Source: Leptobacterium flavescens (lineage in GTDB: Bacteria; Bacteroidota; Bacteroidia; Flavobacteriales; Flavobacteriaceae). Taken from it: a stretch of DNA of 64,000 nt. The notes under the pieces are model-generated. The model did not search any database. It was not told where the DNA came from and saw only the letters and a program-made list of their open reading frames with translations. Below are positions 9,101 to 18,306 of the stretch, piece by piece. Position 1 is the stretch's first letter, and every line of letters starts with the position of its first letter. The translations under genes and the position numbers were made by a program. The stretch lies in assembly GCF_010671605.1 (NCBI RefSeq), contig NZ_JAABOO010000001.1, forward strand, positions 930,001 to 994,000, in the 5' to 3' direction.

Positions 9101-9901
9101 TTACCCGGTTTTTACGGTTTTATAACTGTGATGAAATTCATCCAGCAGGCAAAGCAGGTTCATCGTAGCGGTGATCAGGTCTTTGGTCTGTAGCAGGAGT
9201 TTAAAGTACAGCCTGTTGTTTTTGGGGTTGCTTTGCGCAGAGCGGGACTGATCTATCTGCTTTCCGATAAGACCGGAAATTTGTTCCAAAAGCGTGGTTT
9301 TCTCCTCAATAATACTGTGAATACCTTCTAAAGATCCCCCGCCCAAGGACTTTTCTATTTCGGAAAACAATATCTGAAGCTGATCATCTATCTTCCGGAG
9401 GTCCCTGATCTGGTTGAATCTGAGGTTTCGCTGTTTGCTTTTCACATGCACATAGCTGTTCTTTACGATATAACCGATTGACTGAACCATATGGTGAATG
9501 TAATCGAGAACGGAAATATAGAATTTAATGGTTTCGGCAGAAGTTCCGTCCAGAGAGCGGACAAAATAATAGATCTCCGTTTTCAGTTCATGGACTTCCT
9601 CCTCCAGTTTTTTCAGGTCCTTTCTGTTTTTCTTAAGCTGACTTGCATCCTGAAGCCCAATATTTTCCGCAACGCTGCTGTACAGGGCATTGATCTTCTT
9701 TATAAGCCCTGAGATCGTATCGGAATTTTCATGAATCAGCTCACGTATGGTCACCAGGTCTATCCTGTTGTATTTTGTAATAGCTTCATTTCTCTTCCTG
9801 ATTTCCTTCCTGTGCTTTCTGCAGATAAGTACATCAACAAAAATAAGGGTAAGAAAAACTATCATTAAAGAGATCGGGTCAGCGCTAATTTTAATGATCA
9901 T
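9101..9901 (-). CDS. Membrane-anchored coiled-coil protein of unknown function
   Basis: 266 residues; I do not recognise the family. One hydrophobic segment at about residues 9-26 is followed by a basic cluster (CRKHRKEIRKR), so the body is probably cytoplasmic. The remainder is almost entirely charged helix with heptad-like spacing, for example LKKNRKDLKKLEEEVHELK around residues 88-108, and a second helical half rich in Leu, Ile and Gln. No catalytic motif is visible. It is transcribed away from the dodecin gene and converges on the NifU-like gene. It could be a structural or scaffolding protein, but that is a guess. Confidence 0.65.
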   Translation of the reverse strand: MIIKISADPISLMIVFLTLIFVDVLICRKHRKEIRKRNEAITKYNRIDLVTIRELIHENSDTISGLIKKINALYSSVAENIGLQDASQLKKNRKDLKKLEEEVHELKTEIYYFVRSLDGTSAETIKFYISVLDYIHHMVQSIGYIVKNSYVHVKSKQRNLRFNQIRDLRKIDDQLQILFSEIEKSLGGGSLEGIHSIIEEKTTLLEQISGLIGKQIDQSRSAQSNPKNNRLYFKLLLQTKDLITATMNLLCLLDEFHHSYKTVKTG

Positions 9902-10002
9902 AAAAGTTTTTATAACGTAATAAGCAAAAATCTATCAATCTCATTAAAAAAAGATTAACTCAATGTAGTCAAATCATTATTTGAGCAGGGTGGTTTTACT
10001 TC

Positions 10003-10033
10003 AATCGGCTGTAAATCCTTTTAAAAGCCGAAT
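10003..10033. other. Inverted repeat in the divergent gap before the dodecin gene
   Basis: AATCGGCT and AGCCGAAT (7 of 8 pairs) flank a 15-base loop. A second, perfect 6-bp hairpin TCAAAT-CATT-ATTTGA lies at 9969-9984. Neither has a terminator T-tract. They may be operators or chance structure. A near-match -7 box (TAATTTTA) follows at about 10042. Confidence 0.3.
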
Positions 10034-10078
10034 AATTAACGTAATTTTATAAGGACTAGTAATTTAAAACGAATCAAA

Positions 10079-10279
10079 ATGGGAGTTCTTAAAGTTATAG
10101 AAGTATTATCGAATTCGAACGAAAGCTGGGAAGACGCAACTCAAAAAGCGGTAACACAAGCTTCAAAATCGGTTAAAAATATACGCTCGGTATATGTACA
10201 GGACCAAAGTGCTCTGGTAGACGGAGATAAAATAACGGAATATCGCGTAAATGTAAAACTCACCTTCGAGGTTCAGTAA
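10079..10279 (+). CDS. Dodecin family flavin-binding protein
   Basis: 66 residues, the normal dodecin length. It matches the family pattern along its whole length: [16 protein letters not shown], with the tryptophan that stacks on flavin, then [12 protein letters not shown], then a hydrophobic strand pair ending [11 protein letters not shown]. Dodecins assemble as hollow dodecamers in the cytoplasm that store or buffer flavins and limit flavin photochemistry. It has its own terminator, so it is probably expressed alone. Confidence 0.92.
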   Translation: MGVLKVIEVLSNSNESWEDATQKAVTQASKSVKNIRSVYVQDQSALVDGDKITEYRVNVKLTFEVQ

Positions 10280-10303
10280 ACAACCCCGGGTGATATTTGT
10301 AAC

Positions 10304-10332
10304 AAACGTTCCGTTTATACGGGGCGTTTTTT
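10304..10332 (+). terminator. Rho-independent terminator after the dodecin gene
   Basis: AAACGTTCCGT and ACGGGGCGTTT pair (11 bp including two G-T pairs) around a TTAT loop and run into a T-tract. It overlaps the GTG-initiated extension of the next open frame (from 10290), an argument against that longer start. Confidence 0.85.
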
Positions 10333-10358
10333 ATATTTTTAATGTTCAATTTAGGAGC

Positions 10359-12488
10359 ATGCTAAAAAAATTTCTCTTTATAATCCCCCTTTTAATTCTG
10401 TTACTTGGCTGTCAAAGCCCAAAAACAAAGGACATGACACATCAATATACCAACGACCTCATCAATGAAACCAGTCCTTATCTCCTTCAGCATGCTCATA
10501 ATCCGGTAGACTGGAAACCCTGGAATGATAAGGTCCTTCAACAAGCCAAAGATGAGAACAAACTTATCCTTATCAGTGTAGGTTATGCTGCCTGTCACTG
10601 GTGTCATGTAATGGAAAAAGAGAGTTTTGAAGATTCGCTGGTGGCCGATATTATGAACCGGAATTTCATAAATATCAAAGTAGACCGGGAAGAACGCCCG
10701 GATGTGGATCAGGTGTATATGAATGCCGTACAATTAATGACAGGGAGTGGCGGATGGCCCATGAATGTGGTAGCCCTGCCGGACGGAAGGCCTTTCTGGG
10801 GAGGTACTTATTTCAGAAAAGATGATTGGTTGCGATCTTTAGAACAGATATCTGCTATATACCGGGATTCTCCGGAGAAAGTAATAGAATTTGCTGAAAA
10901 TCTTGAAAAAGGATTAAAAGGCCTGAACCTGGTGGTACCCAACAGGGAAAAAGCCTCTTTTTCGGCGGAAGAGATCAAACTCAGCGTTGGTGAATGGTCT
11001 AAATATTTTGATCATCAAAGAGGCGGATTGAACCGGGCACCAAAATTCATGATGCCCAATAATTACCATTTTCTGATGCGCTACGCCTATCAGGCAGAGA
11101 ATAGCGACATCATGGAATATGTAAACCGGACGCTTACCCAAATGGCTTACGGAGGGGTATATGATCAGATTGGCGGAGGTTTTTCGCGCTATTCGGTAGA
11201 TGCCAAATGGCATGTTCCACATTTTGAGAAAATGCTCTATGACAACGGCCAGCTGGTAAGTTTGTATTCCGAAGCTTATCTTATTTCCAAGAATGAGCTC
11301 TATAAGGATATCGTTTATGAAACCCTCGATTTCGTTAAAAGAGAATTGACCAATAAGGAAGGAGCCTTCTATTCTTCTCTGGATGCCGACAGCAACAATG
11401 AAGAAGGAGAACTGGAAGAAGGGGCTTATTATGTATGGAAAAAGGAAGAGCTGAGCAAATTGCTCAAAGGCGACTTCGAGCTTTTTAAAGACTACTACAA
11501 CATTAATGATTACGGCTTCTGGGAGCATAATAATTTTGTTCTTATCAGAAGGGATCCTGATAGTGAAATTGCCGGTAAACACGGTATTTCCGAAGAAGAT
11601 CTGAAAAATAAGGTAAGCAGATGGAAAAAATTATTACTGAAGGAACGGGATAAACGTGATCGCCCGAGATTAGATGATAAAACACTGACTTCCTGGAACG
11701 CCTTAATGCTTAAAGGCTATATCAATGCCTATCAGGCTTTCGGGAAAGAGGATTTTCTAAAGACTGCTGTAAAGAATGCCGAATTTTTAGTAAAAAAACA
11801 ATTGAGAGGAGACGGAGGTCTCAATCATAGCTATAAGGAAGGGAAAAGTACGATAAACGGTTATCTGGAAGATTATGCCAGCGTTATAGATGCTTTTATA
11901 AGCCTGTATGAGGTGACTTTAGACGAAAAATGGCTGAATACCTCCAGAGATCTGGCTAATTATTGTTTTGACCACTTTTTTGATGAGGAGAGTGAGATGT
12001 TCTTTTTTACTTCGGATGAAGACAGCTCGCTCGTAAGCAGAAGTATTGAAAAGACAGATAATGTGATCCCGGCTTCCAATTCTATTCTCGCCAAAGATCT
12101 TTTTAAACTTTCCCATTACTTCGGGAATGAAAAATACAAGCAGGTGTCGGTACAAATGCTGAACAATATGAAGAGTGATATTGCCGAATACGGATCGGGG
12201 CATTCCAACTGGCTGGATCTTATGCTGAATATGGCCGGCGATTATTACGAGATTGCCATCACCGGAAAAGAGGCAAAATCCAGGGTCAGGGAGATCAATA
12301 AAAACTATGTCCCCAACAAACTTATCGTGGGTAGTGAAAAGGAATCAAAACTCGATTTACTGGAGAATCGTTATGTGGAGGGTGAAACCTTTATTTATGT
12401 ATGTGTGAACAGTGCCTGTAAGCTCCCTGTAAAAGAAGTTCCCGAAGCGCTGAAACAGCTTCGAAAAAGCCTGAAAACAACCGAATAG
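10359..12488 (+). CDS. DUF255 / YyaL-like thioredoxin-domain lipoprotein
   Basis: I chose the ATG at 10359 (709 residues) over a GTG at 10290, because the longer start runs through the dodecin terminator and 10359 begins a clear lipoprotein signal ([18 protein letters not shown]). The mature protein starts with the family landmark [16 protein letters not shown] and a thioredoxin-like [12 protein letters not shown], followed by the (alpha/alpha) barrel typical of the YyaL/SSP411 family ([34 protein letters not shown]). The biochemical role of this family is poorly known; suggestions include sugar-related or redox functions. Lipid anchoring to a cell-envelope membrane is implied by the lipobox. 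Confidence 0.88.
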   Translation: MLKKFLFIIPLLILLLGCQSPKTKDMTHQYTNDLINETSPYLLQHAHNPVDWKPWNDKVLQQAKDENKLILISVGYAACHWCHVMEKESFEDSLVADIMNRNFINIKVDREERPDVDQVYMNAVQLMTGSGGWPMNVVALPDGRPFWGGTYFRKDDWLRSLEQISAIYRDSPEKVIEFAENLEKGLKGLNLVVPNREKASFSAEEIKLSVGEWSKYFDHQRGGLNRAPKFMMPNNYHFLMRYAYQAENSDIMEYVNRTLTQMAYGGVYDQIGGGFSRYSVDAKWHVPHFEKMLYDNGQLVSLYSEAYLISKNELYKDIVYETLDFVKRELTNKEGAFYSSLDADSNNEEGELEEGAYYVWKKEELSKLLKGDFELFKDYYNINDYGFWEHNNFVLIRRDPDSEIAGKHGISEEDLKNKVSRWKKLLLKERDKRDRPRLDDKTLTSWNALMLKGYINAYQAFGKEDFLKTAVKNAEFLVKKQLRGDGGLNHSYKEGKSTINGYLEDYASVIDAFISLYEVTLDEKWLNTSRDLANYCFDHFFDEESEMFFFTSDEDSSLVSRSIEKTDNVIPASNSILAKDLFKLSHYFGNEKYKQVSVQMLNNMKSDIAEYGSGHSNWLDLMLNMAGDYYEIAITGKEAKSRVREINKNYVPNKLIVGSEKESKLDLLENRYVEGETFIYVCVNSACKLPVKEVPEALKQLRKSLKTTE

Positions 12489-12499
12489 CAAATATACTC

Positions 12500-12865
12500 A
12501 TGGAAATACTTCAAAAAATACTGATAGGATTCGTGGCCCTCGAACACCTGTACTTTTTGGTGCTGGAAATGTTTCTCTGGACAAAACCTTATGGCCGGAG
12601 GGCCTTTGGCCTGCAAAAGGATTTTGCCGAAAGCACAAAGGTGCTGGCTGCAAATCAGGGATTGTACAACGGTTTTCTGGCAGCCGGCCTTATCTGGTCT
12701 CTTCTGGAGACCAATATTGCGTTTGCGCAGGCATTACAGTACTTTTTCCTGGCATGTGTGATCATTGCAGGTATTTACGGAGCTTATTCCACTAAAAAGG
12801 CAAGGTTATTTTATGTACAATCGGTCCCCGCAATTATAGCCCTGGCGGTCATTCTGATGAATTAA
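12500..12865 (+). CDS. DUF1304 small integral membrane protein
   Basis: 121 residues with about four hydrophobic helices. The motif LEHLYFLVLEMFLW...RAFG and the following ANQGLYNGFLAAG are characteristic of the DUF1304 family, whose function is not established. It starts 11 bases after the DUF255 stop, so it is probably co-transcribed with that gene. No catalytic residues are apparent. Confidence 0.88.
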   Translation: MEILQKILIGFVALEHLYFLVLEMFLWTKPYGRRAFGLQKDFAESTKVLAANQGLYNGFLAAGLIWSLLETNIAFAQALQYFFLACVIIAGIYGAYSTKKARLFYVQSVPAIIALAVILMN

Positions 12866-12998
12866 AGGTATATCATCGATTATTTTATCCCTTTAGTGGA
12901 TAAATTAAAAATTGCCGGGAGGATTTGGCGCTTTAAGCAGCTTTCTGCTGTTATTTGCATTTTGATAAAATAATAAACACTGTTAAAAACAAGAAATT

Positions 12999-13811
12999 AT
13001 GGACTTAGAAAAATGGGTGGACAAAGGGATTGAATTCATAGCGGATTTCGGACCTAAGATCATCGGTGCCCTGCTTATATGGATCATCGGATCCTGGGTT
13101 ATCAAAAAAATGATGAAAGGAATGAGTCACGTCATGAACAAAAACGATTATGACGAAAGCCTAAAGAAATTCCTGATCAGTCTGACAAGCTGGATACTCA
13201 AAGTATTGCTTATCCTGGCTGTTCTTGGAACAATGGGAGTTGAGACCACTTCTTTTGCCGCTATTATTGCTGCTGCCGGTCTGGCCATTGGTCTCGCTCT
13301 TCAGGGATCGCTGGCAAATTTTGCCGGAGGTGTACTTATCCTGATCTTTAAACCGTTTAAGGTAGGCGATCTTATCGAGGCTCAGGGAGAACTGGGAGTA
13401 GTTAAGGAAATCGATATTTTCACTACCAAGCTGAACTCTCCTACCAACAAACTGGTCATTATTCCGAACGGAACCCTTTCCAACGGAAACATCATCAATT
13501 ATTCTGCCGAGGGTAAACTGAGGGTGGATCTGACCTTCGGAGTAGATTACGGTTCGGATATTAAACTTACCAAAGATGTTTTAATGGAAGTCCTTACAAG
13601 TAATCCCAAGGTGCTGAAAGATCCGGCCCCTATGGTTGCAGTATCGGAGCTTGCCGACAGTTCGGTAAACTTTGCGGTACGTCCGTGGGCCAATGTAGCC
13701 GATTACTGGGATGTATATTTCGAAACCATTGAAAACGGAAAAGAAGCCCTTGATAAGGCCGGAATCGAAATACCTTACCCACATCAGGTGGAGATCAGAA
13801 AGGAAGCTTAA
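12999..13811 (+). CDS. MscS family small-conductance mechanosensitive channel
   Basis: 270 residues. Three N-terminal transmembrane segments end in the pore helix AAAGLAIGLALQGSLANFAGG. The cytoplasmic beta domain follows (LIFKPFKVGDLIEA...VVIPNG-type VIIPNGTLSNGNIINYS) and then the C-terminal alpha/beta domain ending IPYPHQVEI. Such channels open under hypo-osmotic stress to release small solutes across the inner membrane. The stop codon shares bases with the stop of the convergent tsaB gene (TTAA at 13808-13811). Confidence 0.95.
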   Translation: MDLEKWVDKGIEFIADFGPKIIGALLIWIIGSWVIKKMMKGMSHVMNKNDYDESLKKFLISLTSWILKVLLILAVLGTMGVETTSFAAIIAAAGLAIGLALQGSLANFAGGVLILIFKPFKVGDLIEAQGELGVVKEIDIFTTKLNSPTNKLVIIPNGTLSNGNIINYSAEGKLRVDLTFGVDYGSDIKLTKDVLMEVLTSNPKVLKDPAPMVAVSELADSSVNFAVRPWANVADYWDVYFETIENGKEALDKAGIEIPYPHQVEIRKEA

Positions 13812-14482
13812 GCTTTCTTCTTTCCTACAATAAAATCTTTAAGATAATAAGGTTCAAAATAAGCGACATCCTCAAAGTCGCTTATTTTGTATTTATGATA
13901 AGCCAGTTTATTCATTTCTTTAGCGGAAGGCACCTGTTCTGTCTTGGTAAAACGGGCATTCGGATGCTGAATAACTTCTTTGCATTTTTCGGTACCTGTA
14001 CCTATAAAATGCACTTCAGATCGTGCTAAAAGATCCGAAAAGGAATCTTCATCAATTATCCTGGCTTCCGTTTCGGTAAGGCGATTGTGATCCTTATCGA
14101 AAGAAGCTGTATAGACTTCCATTCTGCGTGCATCCAGCATAGATACAATAGATCCTTTCTCTACCTGCTGCTGATGTGCCAGCGATTCTAAAGTAGGGAT
14201 AGAAATAAGCGGAATGTCCAGAGAAAAACACAGTCCTTTTGCTGTTGAAACCCCTATACGGAGTCCGGTATAGGAACCGGGGCCTTTACTCACTGCAATT
14301 GCATTGAGGTCATTTAAAGAAAAAGAAGCATCTTTCAATGCTTCTTTTATGAACTTATGTAAATTTTCCGAATGTGAGTAATTCGGATTGTTTTCTTCTT
14401 TCAGTGCACAAAGTTCTCCGTCTTTTGCAATGCTCACGGAGCAATTTGTGGTAGATGTCTCTATACTTAGAATAATAGCCAT
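13808..14482 (-). CDS. tsaB: tRNA threonylcarbamoyladenosine biosynthesis protein TsaB
   Basis: 224 residues, the usual length. The N-terminal ASKHA-fold nucleotide-binding region reads ILSIETSTTNCSVSI, then GPGSYTGLRIGVSTAKGL, the TsaB/YeaZ signature, and IPTLESLA. TsaB pairs with TsaD and TsaE to form t6A at position 37 of ANN-decoding tRNAs in the cytoplasm. It follows the tolC-like gene by 18 bases and is probably at the end of that transcript, a housekeeping gene trailing an efflux operon. Confidence 0.93.
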   Translation of the reverse strand: MAIILSIETSTTNCSVSIAKDGELCALKEENNPNYSHSENLHKFIKEALKDASFSLNDLNAIAVSKGPGSYTGLRIGVSTAKGLCFSLDIPLISIPTLESLAHQQQVEKGSIVSMLDARRMEVYTASFDKDHNRLTETEARIIDEDSFSDLLARSEVHFIGTGTEKCKEVIQHPNARFTKTEQVPSAKEMNKLAYHKYKISDFEDVAYFEPYYLKDFIVGKKKA

Positions 14483-14500
14483 AACGGCTACAAATATAAG

Positions 14501-15823
14501 TTAGTTTAGATCATCAATAGGTATTCCGAAATAGAATTCTAATACTTTTAGTTTAAAAATATAATCAAACTTTGTTCTGATCTCTTCTGCCTGGGCATTT
14601 TCCAATCTGGATTGTGCCTGGCTAAAGTCGAAGGAGTTCATCAGCCCTACATTAAAACGCTCTTTGGCATAGTTGTAAGCTTCCGTTCTCGCGATCAGTG
14701 TTTTTTGTGCGGCTTCATATGCTTTTAAAGCTGCCTGTGTATCGTTCCATGCCTGGTTAACCGTATTTTCAAGATCGAGTTTATCCTGCTCCAACTGAAG
14801 CTGAGCCTTATCTAAAGCAATTTTGCTTCTTTTGATCCTGTTACTTGTATTAAAACCGTTAAAAATCGGAACGTTCAGCTGTACTCCGTAGGATATACCA
14901 TCAAAAGTGTAAAACTGTTGAATAAGGTCTGCCGGGATCTGATCGGTATAACGAGTATTATAATTAAAGAAACCGTTAAGTGTTGGATAAGAAGCCCCTT
15001 TGGATATCTCCAGGTCTTTTTTAGCCAATTCTACATTAGTTTCTGAGAATTTGATGTCATTCCTGAAAGTAACCGCCTTATCAAAGATAGTTCTTGGAGT
15101 ATTGTTCAGGATAGTACTTGTGGGTACCAAAAAGTTCTCGTTGGCAATATCGAAATTCTCATAATCCTGGATCAATAACAACTGAGCCAATGCTATTTTA
15201 GACAGTCTAAGTGCATTTTCAGAATTGATGATCTGTTGTTCCTGAGTAGCCGCAGTTGCTTCGATCTCAAGCAGATCTCCCTTTGGCACTACTCCGGAGC
15301 TAACCAATTCTTTGGTCCTGTTAAGGTCCTGCTCCGTTACAGCATACTGAGCCTGAGCTACCACCAGGTTTTCTCTGTTAAAAAGGATCTGCAGATATCC
15401 GTTAGCCACTGCCAGTGAAATATCGTCCTTAATATCATCTAAACGGTATTGAGAGGCCACTTTATTAAGTTTTGCCCTTGTTAATTGCTTTAAATTCCTC
15501 AAACCGTCAAAAAGGGTCACTCCTGAGCTAATCCCGGCAGATATGGTTGTCTGAACCGTATTTTCAAGAATTCCCGTAGTTGGGTTTGTGGATAGACCGG
15601 TACTTGACGACAGCGTAGAATTACCGTTCAGGGATGGGATAAAATTCCCGATGGCATCTAACCTGTCTATATCGATATTTTCCAGGTCTAATTCCGATTG
15701 CTTAATGGTGATATTGTGTTCCAGTGCGTATTCAACACATTCCTTTAAAGTCCACTTTTTTTGTTGCGCATTGACAAAGAAAGTTGCCAATAACACAGTA
15801 ACTAATGTTATTCTAAACCTCAT
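14501..15823 (-). CDS. TolC family outer membrane efflux protein
   Basis: 440 residues. Signal peptide (MRFRITLVTVLLATFFVNAQ), then WTLKECVEYALEHNITIKQ, the opening typical of the family, and two repeats of long coiled-coil helices with outer-membrane strands (for example LFDGLRNLKQLTRAKLN and IFNGFNTSNRIKRSKI). It forms the trimeric tunnel through the outer membrane and periplasm for tripartite efflux. It is last of the export genes in the order ATPase, permease, permease, adaptor, TolC and is the only TolC in the region, so both adaptor sets may use it. Confidence 0.92.
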   Translation of the reverse strand: MRFRITLVTVLLATFFVNAQQKKWTLKECVEYALEHNITIKQSELDLENIDIDRLDAIGNFIPSLNGNSTLSSSTGLSTNPTTGILENTVQTTISAGISSGVTLFDGLRNLKQLTRAKLNKVASQYRLDDIKDDISLAVANGYLQILFNRENLVVAQAQYAVTEQDLNRTKELVSSGVVPKGDLLEIEATAATQEQQIINSENALRLSKIALAQLLLIQDYENFDIANENFLVPTSTILNNTPRTIFDKAVTFRNDIKFSETNVELAKKDLEISKGASYPTLNGFFNYNTRYTDQIPADLIQQFYTFDGISYGVQLNVPIFNGFNTSNRIKRSKIALDKAQLQLEQDKLDLENTVNQAWNDTQAALKAYEAAQKTLIARTEAYNYAKERFNVGLMNSFDFSQAQSRLENAQAEEIRTKFDYIFKLKVLEFYFGIPIDDLN

Positions 15824-15860
15824 AAGTTGTGATTGTTTCTTATTAATACTTATCGATTAA

Positions 15861-16982
15861 TTATTGGTTATCGGCTGTTTCGTTCTTTACCGGTTCTGTT
15901 TTATTCCAAACTTTTACTTTATCTTCTTTTGTAAGACCGGAAACTATTTCTACATTAATCCCATCTGAGATCCCGATCTCTATATCTTTTCTTTCGAACT
16001 TCTGATCACCTACCTCTACTTCTACATAAGGCTTATCTGTTTCCTTATCGAACTGAAGTAAAGCTTCCTTAATAACCATGATATCTTCTTTTTTCTCCAA
16101 TACCAAAGATGCATTAGCACTGTATCCTGCACGGATAAAAAAGTCTTCATCAAGATATACATCACCTTCAATCTTAAACTGAACAGCTCCCTGCTCTTCG
16201 TTTCCTTTAGGCGCTACAAACTTTAGCTCGGCATCGAACTCTTTGTTCTGAATAGCACCAAGACTGATCTTAAGAGGCATTCCTATTTTAAGTTTCCCTA
16301 CTTCTGCTTCGTCTACTTTCCCTTCGAAGATCATTTTTCCAAGATCTGCAATGGTTGCAATGGTAGTACCATCATTAAAGTTATTACTCTGGATTACCTG
16401 ATCTCCTTCCTTAACAGGGATCTCAAGTACCGTACCTGATACGGTAGCCCTGATATTGGTATTGGCAATGGAAGAACCTCCTGCAGAACCTTCTCTGATA
16501 ATTCTCAGGTCGCTCTGTGCATTTTCAAGTTCTTGTTTTGCCTGATCGTAAGCAAGCTTGATATTGTTAAAATCCTGACTGGATACTACTCCCCTGTCAA
16601 AAAGGGTTTTGTTTCTGTCGTATTCGATCTTGGAGTTGTTCAATGAGATCTGTGCATTTCTCACTCTACCTCTCGCACTGTTCAAAGTTTGTTCGTTAGG
16701 AACCACTTTTACTTTGGCGATAAGAGCTCCTGCTTTTACTTTATCTCCTTCTTCCAGGTAGATCTTTTCAATGATACCGGATATCTGTGGTTTAATATTT
16801 ACCTCATCTTCAGGGATCACCTTTCCTGTAGCTACCGTTTTTTGCTCAATACTTGCTGTAAAAGGCGTTTCGGTCTCATAAACTACAGGGGACTTGGCAT
16901 TCGATTTGACAAAGTATGCAGCTGCAAATAATCCTCCAATGACAAGGAATGCAATAAAACCGTATTTCAATATTTTTTTCAT
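15861..16982 (-). CDS. MacA/HlyD-like periplasmic adaptor (copy 1)
   Basis: 373 residues. One N-terminal membrane segment (FIAFLVIGGLFAAAYFV) is followed by a split lipoyl domain (ATGKVIPEDEVNIKPQISGIIEKIYLEEGDKV ... ATVSGTVLEIPVKEGDQV), an alpha-hairpin between them and a beta-barrel domain. It should bridge the inner-membrane permeases and TolC. The adaptor at 20463-21548 is clearly similar in length and motifs (for example NFNDGTTIATIADLGKMIFEGKVDE and NTFNDGTTIATLADVNKMIF). Confidence 0.92.
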   Translation of the reverse strand: MKKILKYGFIAFLVIGGLFAAAYFVKSNAKSPVVYETETPFTASIEQKTVATGKVIPEDEVNIKPQISGIIEKIYLEEGDKVKAGALIAKVKVVPNEQTLNSARGRVRNAQISLNNSKIEYDRNKTLFDRGVVSSQDFNNIKLAYDQAKQELENAQSDLRIIREGSAGGSSIANTNIRATVSGTVLEIPVKEGDQVIQSNNFNDGTTIATIADLGKMIFEGKVDEAEVGKLKIGMPLKISLGAIQNKEFDAELKFVAPKGNEEQGAVQFKIEGDVYLDEDFFIRAGYSANASLVLEKKEDIMVIKEALLQFDKETDKPYVEVEVGDQKFERKDIEIGISDGINVEIVSGLTKEDKVKVWNKTEPVKNETADNQ

Positions 16983-17026
16983 TCTAATGTATTTTTTTAT
17001 GGTTGTTTAGTGTATCTATATATTAA

Positions 17027-18295
17027 TTATTCTTCTCTTAATGCGTCTATAGGTTTAATACTTACCGCTCTCTGTGCCGGTATAAGGCCGATGAGTGTTC
17101 CCAGGATAACCATGAGGGCAACAGCACCTCCGATATAAACAAGGGGAACCGTCGGGTTTGTATAAGGTATCCCATCACCATTTTGCGTAAAACTGTTTAT
17201 AATTGCCAGTACAAACGACCCGAAAATAATTCCGATAAACCCGGCTATAAAGGTAAGAAATACAGATTCCAGAATGATCTGGCCTCTAACCTCTCTCGGA
17301 GTTGCTCCAAGTGCACGGCGAACTCCAAGTTCTTTGGTACGTTCCTTTACCGATATCAGTAATATATTCCCGATTCCGACCACTCCGGCAATGATGGTAG
17401 CAATACCCACGATCAGGGATAAAAAGGTCATCCCTTTGGAAAAGCCCATGATCCTGTTAAAGATCTCTCCCAGGTTAAAAGAACCGAAGGCTCTTTCATC
17501 ATCGGGGTGAACCCTGTGGTTACTCTTTAGTACCGCCTTTACATCTTCTTCAACCTGTATCACATCGGCATCTGCAAAAGCAGCTATGGAGAACCAATCT
17601 ACATTCTCTCCGGTATTGTAAAGTTTTTTATAGGTAGTAAACGGGATAAAGATATCACTGTCACTTTCAAAACCTCCGCCAGGTACAAACTTATGTACTC
17701 CGACTACCTGAAAGTAAATATCGTCTACCCGAATATATCCTCCTATGGGGTTCTCGTCTTTCTCAAAAAGTTCTTTTTGTGTACGTTCACCAATCACGCA
17801 TACTTTACGGCCATACTTAATATCCTCATCATTAATAAACCTTCCGCCATCGTATATTTTCTTTGTGGCAATTTTGGTAAACACAGGGAAATCTCCGTAA
17901 ATACTGTAACTTCCTGTTTTCTGTCCCCTTACTACATTGGCTCCTCCGGAACCTCCGAAAACACCTTTTGCATTTCTCGGGGCTATATACTGAATTTCAG
18001 GGATCCTGTTTTGCAGAATTCGCGCATCATCCAGTTTCAACTGAAGTGATCTTCCGGTCTTAAACCCTTCGTAAGGAATACTGGTACTCTGGGCCCAGGC
18101 AAACATACTGTTCATGGCCACGGTCTCGAATTCTCTTTCAAATCCGTTATCCAGACCTTTTGCCGAACCTGAGAGGGCAATATAAATGAATATTCCCCAA
18201 ACTACTCCTACAACTGTAATAACAGTTCTCAGTTTGTTTTTCCGGATCGATCCGAAAATTTCCTGCCAGGTATCTCTGTCAAAAATAAATCTCAT
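17027..18295 (-). CDS. MacB-like ABC transporter permease (copy 1, type II)
   Basis: 422 residues. MacB topology: one N-terminal membrane helix, a long periplasmic domain (about residues 50-280) and three C-terminal helices, with GIGNILLISVKERTKELGVRRALGA before helix 3 and the end VSIKPIDALREE. There is no ATPase domain; the ATPase is a separate gene at 19532-20233. It probably forms a heteromer with the permease at 18307-19539. It is closer in features to the permease at 21581-22840 than to its direct neighbour (VRGQ/IRGQ in the coupling region, AIKV/AVSI end). Confidence 0.92.
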   Translation of the reverse strand: MRFIFDRDTWQEIFGSIRKNKLRTVITVVGVVWGIFIYIALSGSAKGLDNGFEREFETVAMNSMFAWAQSTSIPYEGFKTGRSLQLKLDDARILQNRIPEIQYIAPRNAKGVFGGSGGANVVRGQKTGSYSIYGDFPVFTKIATKKIYDGGRFINDEDIKYGRKVCVIGERTQKELFEKDENPIGGYIRVDDIYFQVVGVHKFVPGGGFESDSDIFIPFTTYKKLYNTGENVDWFSIAAFADADVIQVEEDVKAVLKSNHRVHPDDERAFGSFNLGEIFNRIMGFSKGMTFLSLIVGIATIIAGVVGIGNILLISVKERTKELGVRRALGATPREVRGQIILESVFLTFIAGFIGIIFGSFVLAIINSFTQNGDGIPYTNPTVPLVYIGGAVALMVILGTLIGLIPAQRAVSIKPIDALREE

Positions 18296-18306
18296 AGTAT
18301 AATACT

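Noticed and set aside
10290-10358. GTG-initiated extension of the DUF255 gene
   Set aside because: It would run through the dodecin terminator hairpin and hide a clean lipoprotein signal that starts at the ATG at 10359.
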